From Pseudomonadota bacterium (GTDB lineage: Bacteria > Pseudomonadota > Gammaproteobacteria > Steroidobacterales > Steroidobacteraceae), in the NCBI GenBank assembly GCA_018241445.1, contig JAFEDT010000004.1, positions 124,001-188,000 on the forward strand: a stretch of 64,000 bases of DNA, given 5' to 3'. Each line of letters starts with the position of its first letter. Position 1 is the first letter of the stretch. A program made the translations under genes and the position numbers. Below the pieces are notes generated by a model. The model did no database searches and had not been told where the DNA came from. It saw only the letters and a program-made list of their open reading frames with translations. This document shows positions 34,598-43,241 of this stretch, piece by piece.

Positions 34598-35817
34598 ACG
34601 GTGGGGTGGCCGGGACCCTGCACGTTGCGCAGATCGGCTTCTTCAACGATCCGGCCGGGCGCGCGCCCGCTGAACTGCTGCAAGCGTGGCCCAGCCTGGT
34701 CGACGTTGCGGAAGCCGCCGCCGGCTGCGGCGTGCGCGTGTCGGTCGTCCAGGCGTGCTCGCGCAGCGAGCAGCTGGAACGAAACGCCGTCCACTACAAC
34801 TTCCTGCCGTTCGGTCCGAAGCCGCACAGCTTCGCCCTGGCTCCGCTCGCCGCGTTGTTGCGCAGGCTCGCGCCCGATCTGTTGCACGTGCACGGACTCG
34901 AGTTCCACCGCCAGGTGAGCGCGCTGACGGCCCTGCTGCCGGGCGTGCCGGTCGTCCTGCAGGATCACGCGAGCCGCCCGCCGCGCCCGTGGCGACGCGC
35001 GGGCTGGCGGCGTGGGCTTGCGGCGGTGTCCGCGGTGAGCTTCACAGCGGCGGACCAGGCCGCGCCCTTCGCCCGGGCAGGACTGCTGGGCACGCGCACC
35101 CGGGTATACGAGGTGCCGGAATCCACCAGTCGATTTGTTACCGGAAATCGCGCGGCGGCGCGGCTCGCCACCGGCGTGCACGGTGATCCGGCGGTGCTGT
35201 GGATCGGCCACCTGGATGCCAACAAGGATCCGCTCACCGTTCTCACCGGCGTCAGCGCCGCGGCGCAAGCTCTGCCCGGATTGCGGCTATGGTGCTGCTA
35301 TGGCAGCGCACCGCTGCTGCCGGCAGTCGAAGCGCGCATCGCCGGTGATCCCGGACTGCGCGATCGGGTACGGCTGCTGGGAAGAGTCCCGCATGCCAGG
35401 GTCGAACTGCTGATGCGCGCCGCCGACATCTTTGTGCTCGGCAGCCATCGGGAGGGCAGCGGCTATTCCCTGATCGAAGCGCTCGCCTGCGGGCTGCCGC
35501 CGGTAGTGACCGACATACCCTCCTTTCGGGCACTGACCGGTGCGGGAGCAGTGGGCCGCCTGTGGCCTTGCGGGGACGCGCGTGCGCTCGGTACCGCCCT
35601 GCAGTCGGTCGCAACGAGCGCGGGTGATTCCCAACGCCTGGCGGTAGGCGCGCATTTCGAGCGCGAGCTGTCCTTCGCGGCGCTCGGGGCAAAACTGGCG
35701 GCCATGTACGGGGACATCGCGACACGGGCCATCAGCCCCATGGCGCCGGGCGGGGAAACGGCGGCGCGCGCCAGGACCCCGCTGCGTCGCGGCGCTCACA
35801 GTCCCGCCGAGCCATGA
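34594..35817 (+). CDS. Glycosyltransferase family 4 (GT-B)
   Basis: 407 residues, with the GT-B two-domain layout: HVAQIGFFNDPAG start, acceptor-side HVHGLEFHRQ, and a C-terminal donor domain with LWIGHLDANKDPLT, VRLLGRVPHARVELLMRAADIFVLGSHREGSGYSLIEALACGLPPVVTD-like features, including the EGSG-x3-E pattern that binds the nucleotide sugar. Sugar donor and acceptor unknown. Overlaps neighbours by four bases on both sides. Confidence 0.87.
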   Translation: MNGGVAGTLHVAQIGFFNDPAGRAPAELLQAWPSLVDVAEAAAGCGVRVSVVQACSRSEQLERNAVHYNFLPFGPKPHSFALAPLAALLRRLAPDLLHVHGLEFHRQVSALTALLPGVPVVLQDHASRPPRPWRRAGWRRGLAAVSAVSFTAADQAAPFARAGLLGTRTRVYEVPESTSRFVTGNRAAARLATGVHGDPAVLWIGHLDANKDPLTVLTGVSAAAQALPGLRLWCCYGSAPLLPAVEARIAGDPGLRDRVRLLGRVPHARVELLMRAADIFVLGSHREGSGYSLIEALACGLPPVVTDIPSFRALTGAGAVGRLWPCGDARALGTALQSVATSAGDSQRLAVGAHFERELSFAALGAKLAAMYGDIATRAISPMAPGGETAARARTPLRRGAHSPAEP

Positions 35818-37652
35818 GCCTCGCCACCCAGATCTGGAAGATTTTCACCCCAGCGCAGCGGCGCAGCCTGCTGGTCATGCAACTGATGTCGCTGCTGGTG
35901 GGGGTCTGCACGGCCACGGGCATCGCCTCGATCGCTCCGTTCTTCGCGGTGCTCGGTGACCCAACGCTGATCCAGCGCAACCCCTGGCTGCACGGGCTGT
36001 ACGCCGCCGGCGGCTTCTCCGATCGGCGCAGCTTCATCCTGGCACTTGGCGCAGGCTTCGTCGCGATCGTACTGTTGGCCAACCTGCTCAGTGTGCTCGG
36101 GGCGCTGGCTGCCAGCCGCCTGGCGCAGCGGATTGGCAGGGACCTGCAGACGGCGTTGTTCGGGGAATACCTGACGCGGCCGTACGCGTTCCATGCCGCA
36201 ACACACAGCAGCAGGCTCCTCAACAACGTCGTGTACGAGACCGATCGTCTTACCCACGGAATTCTGGAGAACGTGTTCGTCCTGGTCACTAACCTGGTGA
36301 CCACGGTGCTCATCATCACCTCGATCATGATCCTGAAGACTGCCGTGGCTCTCCTCATGCTTGCGGCCCTCGCCGGCGGCTACCTTCTTATTTACCTCGC
36401 GGTGCGCAAAAGACTGCTGGACATGGGCGATACCCACTCGCGCCTGACGGGCGAGCAGACGCAGATCGTCACCGAGAGCTTCGGCGCCATCCGCGAGATC
36501 ATCCTGTTGCAGGCGCAGGAATACTTCCGCGGCCGGTTCGCGCGAAACAGCGGCGAAATCCTGCGCACCACCGCGCACACGCAGCTCATCGGACAGATTC
36601 CCAGGCATTTCATGGAGTGCGTTGCGGCAGCAGGCCTGGTCAGCGTCGCCCTGCTGCTGGGTTTCCGCCAGGGTGGCCTCGGCCTGTGGCTGGGCCCCCT
36701 GACCTTCCTGGCGTTTGCCGCCTACCGACTGTTGCCGGCGCTGCAGCAGGTGTTCGCGGCCGTGGTGCGCATTCGTGCTGACCGTGCAGTCCTGCACCGC
36801 ATCGGGCCAGACCTGCTGCGCGCCCACAACGCGCGGCGAATGAGTGCTGAGGTTGCGTCGGCGTCGGACACCGCCTGGCGCGAGCGGCCGCGTTGCGAGA
36901 TACAGTTGAAAGATGTGTCCTACCGTCATGCCGCCGATCGCAGCTGGGCTCTGCGTGAGGTGTCGCTGCGCATTGCGGCGCGCAGCACAGTCGGGATCGT
37001 CGGCGCGAACGGCTCCGGCAAGAGTACGCTGGCGGATGTGATCGCGGGGCTGCTGACGCCGGCGACTGGCTCGGTGGAGATCGACGGCTGCGTGCTGCAG
37101 GAGTCCAATCGCACCGCCTGGCAGGCGCGTATCGGCTACGTACCGCAGAGTGTTTTTCTGCTGGACGCCAGCGTCGCGCAGAACATCGCCCTGGGCGCCG
37201 GCGACCACGCGATCGATCGCGCACGCCTGCGGGAGGCGGCGCGGCTGGCGCAGCTCGAGGATCTGGTCAGGTCGCTGCCGCAGGGGTTCATGCAGGGCGT
37301 CGGTGAGCGTGGGGTGGCCTTGAGTGGCGGCCAGCGCCAGCGCATCGGCATCGCGCGCGCGCTATACCGTGACGTCTCGCTGCTGCTGCTGGATGAGGCG
37401 ACCACCGCCCTGGACGGACTCACGGAGGAGGAGCTCATCGCGACCCTGGAACGCCTGCGCGGCCGCTGCACGATTGTGCTGATTGCCCACCGGATCAATA
37501 CATTGCGCGTCTGCGATGTCATCTACGAGCTTGATCGCGGCACGATCAGCGGCAGCGGCTCCTACCAGGCCCTGCGCGATGGTTCGCACCTGTTCCGTCA
37601 GTCGCGGGCCGATGGCCAGGTAGGGCGGGAATGGGCGACAACAGGCGCTTAG
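35814..37652 (+). CDS. ABC transporter, fused permease and ATPase (exporter type)
   Basis: 612-residue half-transporter of the ABCB/MsbA/PglK type. The first ~310 residues hold about six membrane helices; the ATPase follows, with Walker A GANGSGKST (397-405), signature LSGGQRQR, Walker B LLLLDEATTALD and the H-loop in IAHRINTLR. Half-transporters of this form flip lipid-linked glycans or export peptides and lipids. It lies between a glycosyltransferase and the kinase-like gene, so export or flipping of the locus product is a fair inference. No peptidase C39 domain. Confidence 0.9.
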   Translation: MSLATQIWKIFTPAQRRSLLVMQLMSLLVGVCTATGIASIAPFFAVLGDPTLIQRNPWLHGLYAAGGFSDRRSFILALGAGFVAIVLLANLLSVLGALAASRLAQRIGRDLQTALFGEYLTRPYAFHAATHSSRLLNNVVYETDRLTHGILENVFVLVTNLVTTVLIITSIMILKTAVALLMLAALAGGYLLIYLAVRKRLLDMGDTHSRLTGEQTQIVTESFGAIREIILLQAQEYFRGRFARNSGEILRTTAHTQLIGQIPRHFMECVAAAGLVSVALLLGFRQGGLGLWLGPLTFLAFAAYRLLPALQQVFAAVVRIRADRAVLHRIGPDLLRAHNARRMSAEVASASDTAWRERPRCEIQLKDVSYRHAADRSWALREVSLRIAARSTVGIVGANGSGKSTLADVIAGLLTPATGSVEIDGCVLQESNRTAWQARIGYVPQSVFLLDASVAQNIALGAGDHAIDRARLREAARLAQLEDLVRSLPQGFMQGVGERGVALSGGQRQRIGIARALYRDVSLLLLDEATTALDGLTEEELIATLERLRGRCTIVLIAHRINTLRVCDVIYELDRGTISGSGSYQALRDGSHLFRQSRADGQVGREWATTGA

Positions 37653-38677
37653 CACTCGCGGCTCCGCCGCCAGACCCGTTTGGCGAGCGGCACCGGCCCG
37701 CCTGGTGCGAGCGGCTACAGCTACTCGGGGGTCGGTTCGACTTTGAAGGGGACAGCCCGGCCCTGTTGCGCCTGGTGCGGGCAGCATATGCGGGACTGCC
37801 AGCGCACAGGCTCGGTGGGGCAGTACCGCATTATCGCGTCAGACTGCTTACGGGCGCCGCATCGCGCAGTCGCGCGAGCCAGCGTGACGAGCCGTGGCCG
37901 GTGCAGCCACTGGCGGGAGCTGGAATCCTCTGTGGCACGACGGGCTCCGCCACCTTCGTGGCGTTGACTCCAGGGCAGCGCGCGGCGCTGATCGTGGTGG
38001 CGCGCAACATGCTGCGTCATGCCTATCACGTGCGCTACGAGCTGCTCGAGTTCGCCGTGTACGTGCTGGCGGCCCGGGGGCAGGGACTGCTACCGCTGCA
38101 CGCCGCCTGCCTGGGACGCAATGGCGCGGGAGTGCTGCTGGTCGGCGCAAGCGGCTCGGGGAAGTCCACGCTGGTGCTGCAAGGCCTGCTGGGCGGCCTG
38201 GATTTCCTGGCCGAGGACAGTGTGCTGGTGAGTCCACAGGACCTGCTCGCCACGGGCATACCGACGTTCCTGCATCTGTGCCGCGACTCGCTGGGGTTCG
38301 TTACCACGGCGCAGCGTCGCGCCCTGCTGCGCGCCGCGACCGTAATCCGCAGACGTAGCGGTGTGGAGAAGCTCGAGATCGATGTGAGGTGCCTGAAGGG
38401 ACGAACCGCGGCCACCCCACTGCCTATCCGCGCAGTGGTATTCCTGTCCCGCAGAAGCGCTCGTGGGGCCCGCCTGCTGCAGCCCCTGCCGGCGTCTGTC
38501 ATGTTGCACCGCCTCGCCGCAAGTCAGCGATATGCCGCCATGCAGCCCGGCTGGGGCACCTTCTGCCGGCAACTCTCGCGGCTGCCGGCCTATGAGCTGC
38601 GACGCGGATCGCATCCACAGGAAGCGGTCGAAACCCTGCGTAACCTGCTGTCGGACAACCGCGAGCTGGGGCGCTGA
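37631..38677 (+). CDS. HPr kinase-like protein (HprK-related)
   Basis: 348 residues; resembles the C-terminal kinase domain of HPr kinase/phosphorylase: LPLHAACLGRNGAG followed by the P-loop GASGSGKST (172-180) and the acidic LAEDSVLV segment. The HprK N-terminal domain is missing and no PTS genes are near, so HPr is not the likely target. HprK-related kinases of this kind occur in glycan and peptide-modification loci. Overlaps the ABC gene by 22 bases and is the last intact gene of the operon. Confidence 0.78.
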   Translation: MGDNRRLALAAPPPDPFGERHRPAWCERLQLLGGRFDFEGDSPALLRLVRAAYAGLPAHRLGGAVPHYRVRLLTGAASRSRASQRDEPWPVQPLAGAGILCGTTGSATFVALTPGQRAALIVVARNMLRHAYHVRYELLEFAVYVLAARGQGLLPLHAACLGRNGAGVLLVGASGSGKSTLVLQGLLGGLDFLAEDSVLVSPQDLLATGIPTFLHLCRDSLGFVTTAQRRALLRAATVIRRRSGVEKLEIDVRCLKGRTAATPLPIRAVVFLSRRSARGARLLQPLPASVMLHRLAASQRYAAMQPGWGTFCRQLSRLPAYELRRGSHPQEAVETLRNLLSDNRELGR

Positions 38678-38684
38678 GCCGCAC

Positions 38685-38828
38685 GTGTTCCATACACTGG
38701 GACTCGGCAAGGAGAGATATCCGGCACTGACGGGCATACGCGCCGTAGGCGCGAGCGCGGTGTTCTTCGACCACGTACCGCTGGTGCCGCAGTCTCACGT
38801 GGTCATCAACGTCATGGCGAGCCCTTGA
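38685..38828 (+). pseudogene. N-terminal remnant of an acyltransferase-3 (OafA/YrhL-like) gene
   Basis: Eight bases after the kinase stop, a GTG-initiated 47-codon frame ends at TGA 38826. It contains RYPALTGIRAVGASAVFFDH, which matches the start of membrane acyltransferases (YPALTGLRAxAAxxVFxHH), then QSHVVINVM, like the HVGVxxFFVLSG segment, and breaks off. The rest of the ~350-residue enzyme is absent downstream. A deletion remnant is the simplest reading; a small functional peptide cannot be excluded. The remaining bases to 38906 show nothing recognisable. Confidence 0.6.
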
Positions 38829-38906
38829 ACCTGCGTATCCGCCGGCAGTTCCGGTCGCAGGGCCGCACGGTGGGGATGGCCGCCACCCTCTTCCGCACAT
38901 AAAGAT

Positions 38907-39899
38907 CTATCCGTCGGAGCGCCGATATCTGCGGTAAAGCCCCCTCACGCGCGGCGACAGGTGCGGACCAAGAACCGCCTTCACCCCGCCCAGCCACCAG
39001 TCTCGATAGCTCCAGCAATGCGGCAGACTCGTCCACAGGGCCCGCAACGCCGCGCCCCGTGCCCCCAGATGTGCGTGGGCCGAGGCAAGCTGGAGCGCGT
39101 TGCGCATGCGTTCCTCACGCAGCAGCGAGCGTCGTTCTGAGCCGACCAGCTGCTGGCGCCGCCGCAGCGAGCGGTCTCGGCCGGCGTACGCGCCCTGCCA
39201 CTCGCGAGTGTGATTCTGGTCGTGGTACCGCACGTATACGAGCGGCTCGTCGACGATTGCAACCTCGCTGTAGAGGGCCAGCCGCAGCCACAGGTCGTAG
39301 TCCTCCGCGGAAAGCATCTCCTCGTCGAACCCGCCCGCCTGCGCCAGCAGTTGGCGCGTTGCGACAACGCTCGGCGTTCTGATCGAGGCGCGCGTCGTCA
39401 CTACCTGGTCGAAAATCTCGCCGTCGTAAGGCACCCAGAGCCGCCGCCTCTCCTCCGCCAGGGGAATGCCGTCTGCGTCGACGCGCACGAATGCCGTGTA
39501 GCTCCAGCGGCAATTCGCCCGGGCCCGCAGTGTCTCGATCTGTCGCTGCAGCTTCGTGGCCGCCCACAGATCATCGGAATCCAGGAAGGCGACGTACTCG
39601 CCGGCCGCCATCGACAAAGCCGCATTGCGGACCTTTGAGGGACTGCCGGTGTGCGCCAGCCACAGTATCCTGACACGCGGATCAGGAGTGAGGGACTGAA
39701 GGTATTGCCGGGTTTCGCAGTCCGACCCATCGTCGGCGATGATCAGCTCCCAGCCGGTAAACGTCTGGGCATATACGGATTCTATGGCCCGCCGCAGATA
39801 TCTCAGTCGATTGAAGCTCGGGAGCACCACCGACACGATCGCAGCGCCGCCAGGCGCGCTGGCGGCCATCACGGTCCGGCCGGGCACAGCACCAGACAC
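38907..39899 (-). CDS. Glycosyltransferase family 2 (GT-A)
   Basis: 330 residues. GT2 motifs: SVVLPSFNRLRYLRRAIESV, WELIIADDGSDC, the DxD-like FLDSDDLW and the catalytic-site EDYDLWLRLA. N-terminal ~17 residues before VSVVLPS may be untranslated; ATG at residue 11 is an alternative. Overlaps the upstream methyltransferase gene by 31 bases. Likely adds a sugar to the locus product; donor not predictable. Confidence 0.88.
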   Translation of the reverse strand: MSGAVPGRTVMAASAPGGAAIVSVVLPSFNRLRYLRRAIESVYAQTFTGWELIIADDGSDCETRQYLQSLTPDPRVRILWLAHTGSPSKVRNAALSMAAGEYVAFLDSDDLWAATKLQRQIETLRARANCRWSYTAFVRVDADGIPLAEERRRLWVPYDGEIFDQVVTTRASIRTPSVVATRQLLAQAGGFDEEMLSAEDYDLWLRLALYSEVAIVDEPLVYVRYHDQNHTREWQGAYAGRDRSLRRRQQLVGSERRSLLREERMRNALQLASAHAHLGARGAALRALWTSLPHCWSYRDWWLGGVKAVLGPHLSPRVRGLYRRYRRSDG

Positions 39900-40519
39900 A
39901 CCCAGGTCACTTTCTTTTGCGCGTGCACCACGCGGACTTCATCGACGGTCGCATAGGCCCGCTTGAGCCGCCAAAGTATCGTGGCGCTACCACGTGCCGC
40001 CGTGCACAGGGACACCAACAGCAAGCCGCCGGGTTTCAGCCGTCTTGCATACCTCTCCACGGTGCGCAACGGATCGCGCAGGCAACACAGCACTTCATTG
40101 AAGACAATGACGTCGAAATTCTCCGCCGGTGAATACTCCTCGCAGTCCGCTATCAGGAAGGTGCTGCGCTCGCTCTGCTGTTTGCTGGCCACGGCGATGG
40201 CACTGCCGGACACATCGATGCCGACGTAACTCGAATAGCACGAGTTCGGCAGCCTGCCCAGCAGCAGCCCTTGTCCGCACCCCGTGTCCAGCACCGCCGC
40301 TCCCGGCTTCAGGTGACATATGTAACCCGCCAGCACGCTGAAGCGCGCCAGCTCGGGAAGTTGCGCCAGGAAGTCCCACCGTCCTGCGGCGTATTGCGTC
40401 TCCCAGGCGCGTCCGGATTGCAGCAGGCCGTCAGACCGGCGGCCCCGGTCTACCAGCAACTGCAGCCAGCGTGCCACGTGGTCCGCAACCGAATGCCGTC
40501 CAACGCTTGCGCCACTCAT
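39869..40519 (-). CDS. Class I SAM-dependent methyltransferase
   Basis: 216 residues with SAM motif I VLDTGCGQGLLLGRL, acidic motif YVGIDVSG and post-motif VIVFNEVLCCL; a UbiE/Coq3-like fold. It is the upstream partner of the GT2 gene and divergent from the deacetylase (48-base gap). Substrate unknown, plausibly the glycan or a lipid carrier. Confidence 0.82.
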   Translation of the reverse strand: MSGASVGRHSVADHVARWLQLLVDRGRRSDGLLQSGRAWETQYAAGRWDFLAQLPELARFSVLAGYICHLKPGAAVLDTGCGQGLLLGRLPNSCYSSYVGIDVSGSAIAVASKQQSERSTFLIADCEEYSPAENFDVIVFNEVLCCLRDPLRTVERYARRLKPGGLLLVSLCTAARGSATILWRLKRAYATVDEVRVVHAQKKVTWVCLVLCPAGP

Positions 40520-40567
40520 CTGATTCGCTCCATGTCCGTCGCCAGAGCCGGTACTATTCTATGCGGC

Positions 40568-41296
40568 ATGTCGGCATTGCCCATTTTCTGCTATCACAAC
40601 GTGCTCACGGCACCCGCGGACGCGGCCTTTAGGCTGCTGTACGTGAGCCCGGAGTTGTTCGAACGGCAGCTGTGGACTTTGCGCCGTCTCGGCCTGCGAG
40701 GCGTCTGCACCGGCGAGGGCATCGCCCGGCTGCGCGACGGCACCTCGCGCGGCTGCGTCGTCCTCACATTCGACGACGGCTACGCCGATACGATCGCCAC
40801 GGTGGCGCCGCTTTTGCAGCGCTACGGTTTTGGCGCAACCTGCTACGTCGTCAGCGACGCCGTCGGCACCTATAACCACTGGGACGCGCAACATCTGCGC
40901 GAGCGCAAGCCGCTGATGACCCGCGAGCAGCTCGGCCAGTGGCTGGCGGCCGGCATGGAGGTGGGTTCGCACTCGCGTTCGCATCCGCGCCTGCGTGACC
41001 TGTCGCCACATGCCGCCCGGCACGAAATCGCCGGGAGTCGGGCGGCGCTGCACGATATGCTGGGTGTCCCGATCGAGCATTTCGCCTACCCCTTCGGTTC
41101 CTTCGATGTCGAAATCATCGAGCAGGTGCGACACGCTGGCTACCGCTCCGCGGTGACGGTCGCCCCGGGCGTGGCGCGGGCGTCGGACGATCCGCTGCGC
41201 CTGCCGCGGATGCTGGTGAACGGCGAGCGCGGGCTGTGGAGGTTCCTGTTGCAGCTTGCCGCCCCCCGCGCCCGGCTGCGCCGGCGAACTCCCTGA
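40568..41296 (+). CDS. Polysaccharide deacetylase (NodB/CE4)
   Basis: 242 residues. NodB homology motifs: catalytic base and metal-site Asp in LTFDDGYADT, metal-binding GSHSRSHPRL and the downstream FAYPFGSFD. Removes N-acetyl groups from amino sugars. No signal peptide, so a cytoplasmic precursor may be the substrate, or the enzyme resembles lipid-intermediate deacetylases. ATG 40532 is an alternative start. Near a GT2 and GT4 genes, in line with glycan production. Confidence 0.9.
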   Translation: MSALPIFCYHNVLTAPADAAFRLLYVSPELFERQLWTLRRLGLRGVCTGEGIARLRDGTSRGCVVLTFDDGYADTIATVAPLLQRYGFGATCYVVSDAVGTYNHWDAQHLRERKPLMTREQLGQWLAAGMEVGSHSRSHPRLRDLSPHAARHEIAGSRAALHDMLGVPIEHFAYPFGSFDVEIIEQVRHAGYRSAVTVAPGVARASDDPLRLPRMLVNGERGLWRFLLQLAAPRARLRRRTP

Positions 41297-41307
41297 CAGG
41301 CTCGACC

Positions 41308-42336
41308 GTGCACCCCCGGCCTGCACCTGGACGGTACCAAGTATGGCCGCTGCCCTTCATCCCTTTCTCGGGCACCGGCGGCGAGGCCCTGAATCGCCAT
41401 GGCGCCGTCGTCGGCGGCATCGCCAACTCCGATGGCTCGGTATCGATCGCGCAATGGCATCAGGGTTTGCTCACCGATCTGGGCGCTCCGCCTGGCTTTC
41501 CGGACCACGGCTACGACAGGCCGCGTGTTTTCGGCATGAATGACCGCGGCGCCATCGTCGGCACAATACACACCGGCGCCGGCGATCTGCCGTCGCGCTC
41601 GTTCATCCACGACCACGATGGTTACACGGTCCTGCCGCTCAGGCGCCCCACCGATCTTGGCGGCGCGGCCATTGGCATCAACAGCCGCGGAGAAGTGGTC
41701 GGATATGCTCATACCGCGCGCCGCAAGCTGGTTGCATGGTTGTGGTCCAACGGTGTTTATTCCAGTCTGCCCGTATCTGGAACCAGCACTGTCGCGCTGG
41801 CCATCAACTCCCACGGTACCGTGGTCGGCAACCGTACCCTGGGCCGCTTCCGACGTCTGCTCAGCGGTGAGCTGCGGGCTACCTGCCAACGCGGCTATAT
41901 CGTGGGTCGCGGCACCACGCAGTACCTGGATGGTTTTGTAAACGCAATCAATGACCGGGGCGAGACCGCCGGCGGTTCGAGCCGTGATGGCATAACGATG
42001 GCGACCGTCTTCAGGGGTGGCCTTGGCACCGTGATCCTGGGCCTGCCCAGTTTCGCGGTGGGAATAAATTCGTCCGCAGACGTGGTGGGGTGCTACCAGC
42101 GCGCACAGGACAACCGACGGCGTCTGTTCATCTGGAGTCCGGGCTTGGGAGCTTCCGATCTGACACCCGACGGCTACGTTTCCGCGCAGGCAGCCGCCCT
42201 GAACGACCGCGGCGACATTCTGGGCTTCGGTGCGACTACAGGTGGGCAAGAACAGTACTTTCTGCTCACGCCCGCTGCCGAGGGCGCACTGAGTCCGAAG
42301 GCACTTGCTGCTACGCCGCCCGCCCGCGCCCGGTAG
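41308..42336 (+). CDS. HAF-repeat protein
   Basis: 342 residues from a GTG that follows the deacetylase stop by 11 bases; the start is uncertain, as ATG 41236 lies deep inside that gene. The protein consists of about seven HAF-type repeats of ~40 residues with the pattern xINxxGxVVGxx: MNDRGAIVGT, INSRGEVVGY, INSHGTVVGN, INDRGETAGG, LNDRGDILGF. HAF domains are usually extracellular beta-propeller-like repeats. No signal peptide is visible from this start. Its presence inside a glycan-type locus is unexplained. Confidence 0.72.
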   Translation: MHPRPAPGRYQVWPLPFIPFSGTGGEALNRHGAVVGGIANSDGSVSIAQWHQGLLTDLGAPPGFPDHGYDRPRVFGMNDRGAIVGTIHTGAGDLPSRSFIHDHDGYTVLPLRRPTDLGGAAIGINSRGEVVGYAHTARRKLVAWLWSNGVYSSLPVSGTSTVALAINSHGTVVGNRTLGRFRRLLSGELRATCQRGYIVGRGTTQYLDGFVNAINDRGETAGGSSRDGITMATVFRGGLGTVILGLPSFAVGINSSADVVGCYQRAQDNRRRLFIWSPGLGASDLTPDGYVSAQAAALNDRGDILGFGATTGGQEQYFLLTPAAEGALSPKALAATPPARAR

Positions 42337-42368
42337 CGGACCCTTCTCCCGCATGGATTCTGCGCATC

Positions 42369-43241
42369 TCAAGTTCCTGCGCCTCGCCCCGCCACGGCCA
42401 GCGTGAAGGTCTGCAGAAAGTGAAAATCCGCCCGCCGCAGGGCGTAGCGGCGATCCCCGGGATCGCATAGAGACCCCAGCTCCTCGTAGTCGTCGTCGCA
42501 GAGGTAAGGTCGCAGCTTCTCGCCCCCGCCCCACGTACCGCGGAATATGGCATCGAGCAGATAGGCTTCATCGGCGGCCCGCAGCGGAGTAAGGCGCTCG
42601 ATCGTGAAGGTGCGCACGGCCACATCGCGCAGCCGCGCCGCGCGCAGCAGGCCTGCGAGGCCGCGCACCGCGGTGAGTTCGCGCTCCTGCAATCCGTAGC
42701 GGTCGCGGTAATAGTGGCGCACTGCCTCGTTCACCACGCGCTCCAGCCGCGCATCCCAGGCGAAATACATGTCGGGCAGCAGCGAGCTCTGACCGAGCGC
42801 AAGCCGCCCGCCCGGCCGCAGCAGCGCTGCCAGCCGCTGAACTCCAGCGCACGGATCGCGCAGGTGGTTGACGGTATTGACGCTCCAGACCAGGTCGAAG
42901 CTGGCGGGCGCCAGCGGCATATGCAGCAGATCGGCCTGCAACACCGGGCACCCGCGGGGCGCGGCGGCGCGTGCGGCGGCCACGTGCGCCGTGGCGAGAT
43001 CGATGCCGACGGCCAACCCGTGCGCGCCAACTGCGGCCGCGAACCACTCGAGCGCCGCGCCGCTGCCGCATCCGGCATCCAGAACGCGCGCGCCTGGCGT
43101 CAGTTCGAGACCGGCGACGGCGCGGCGCAACTCGGGCTCGGCAAACGAGTGAAACAACTGCAGCTTGCGGACATAGTCTCGCGCGGGCGTGTCTCCCAGC
43201 AAGCCCGGAGGCTGTGTCTGGCTGATGGAACCCGCTGTCAT
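42369..43241 (-). CDS. Class I SAM-dependent methyltransferase
   Basis: 290 residues. SAM motif I VLDAGCGSGAALEWFAA, acidic motif VGIDLATAHV, and LVWSVNTVNHL. Resembles UbiE/small-molecule methyltransferases; substrate unknown. Its ATG overlaps the upstream methyltransferase stop by four bases; the two form a minus-strand pair. Convergent with the HAF gene, 32 bases apart. Confidence 0.83.
   Translation of the reverse strand: MTAGSISQTQPPGLLGDTPARDYVRKLQLFHSFAEPELRRAVAGLELTPGARVLDAGCGSGAALEWFAAAVGAHGLAVGIDLATAHVAAARAAAPRGCPVLQADLLHMPLAPASFDLVWSVNTVNHLRDPCAGVQRLAALLRPGGRLALGQSSLLPDMYFAWDARLERVVNEAVRHYYRDRYGLQERELTAVRGLAGLLRAARLRDVAVRTFTIERLTPLRAADEAYLLDAIFRGTWGGGEKLRPYLCDDDYEELGSLCDPGDRRYALRRADFHFLQTFTLAVAGRGAGT

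Noticed and set aside
38685..38828. 47-residue frame as precursor peptide for the radical SAM enzymes
   Set aside because: Its sequence matches the start of acyltransferase-3 proteins better; kept as a pseudogene, though not fully excluded.
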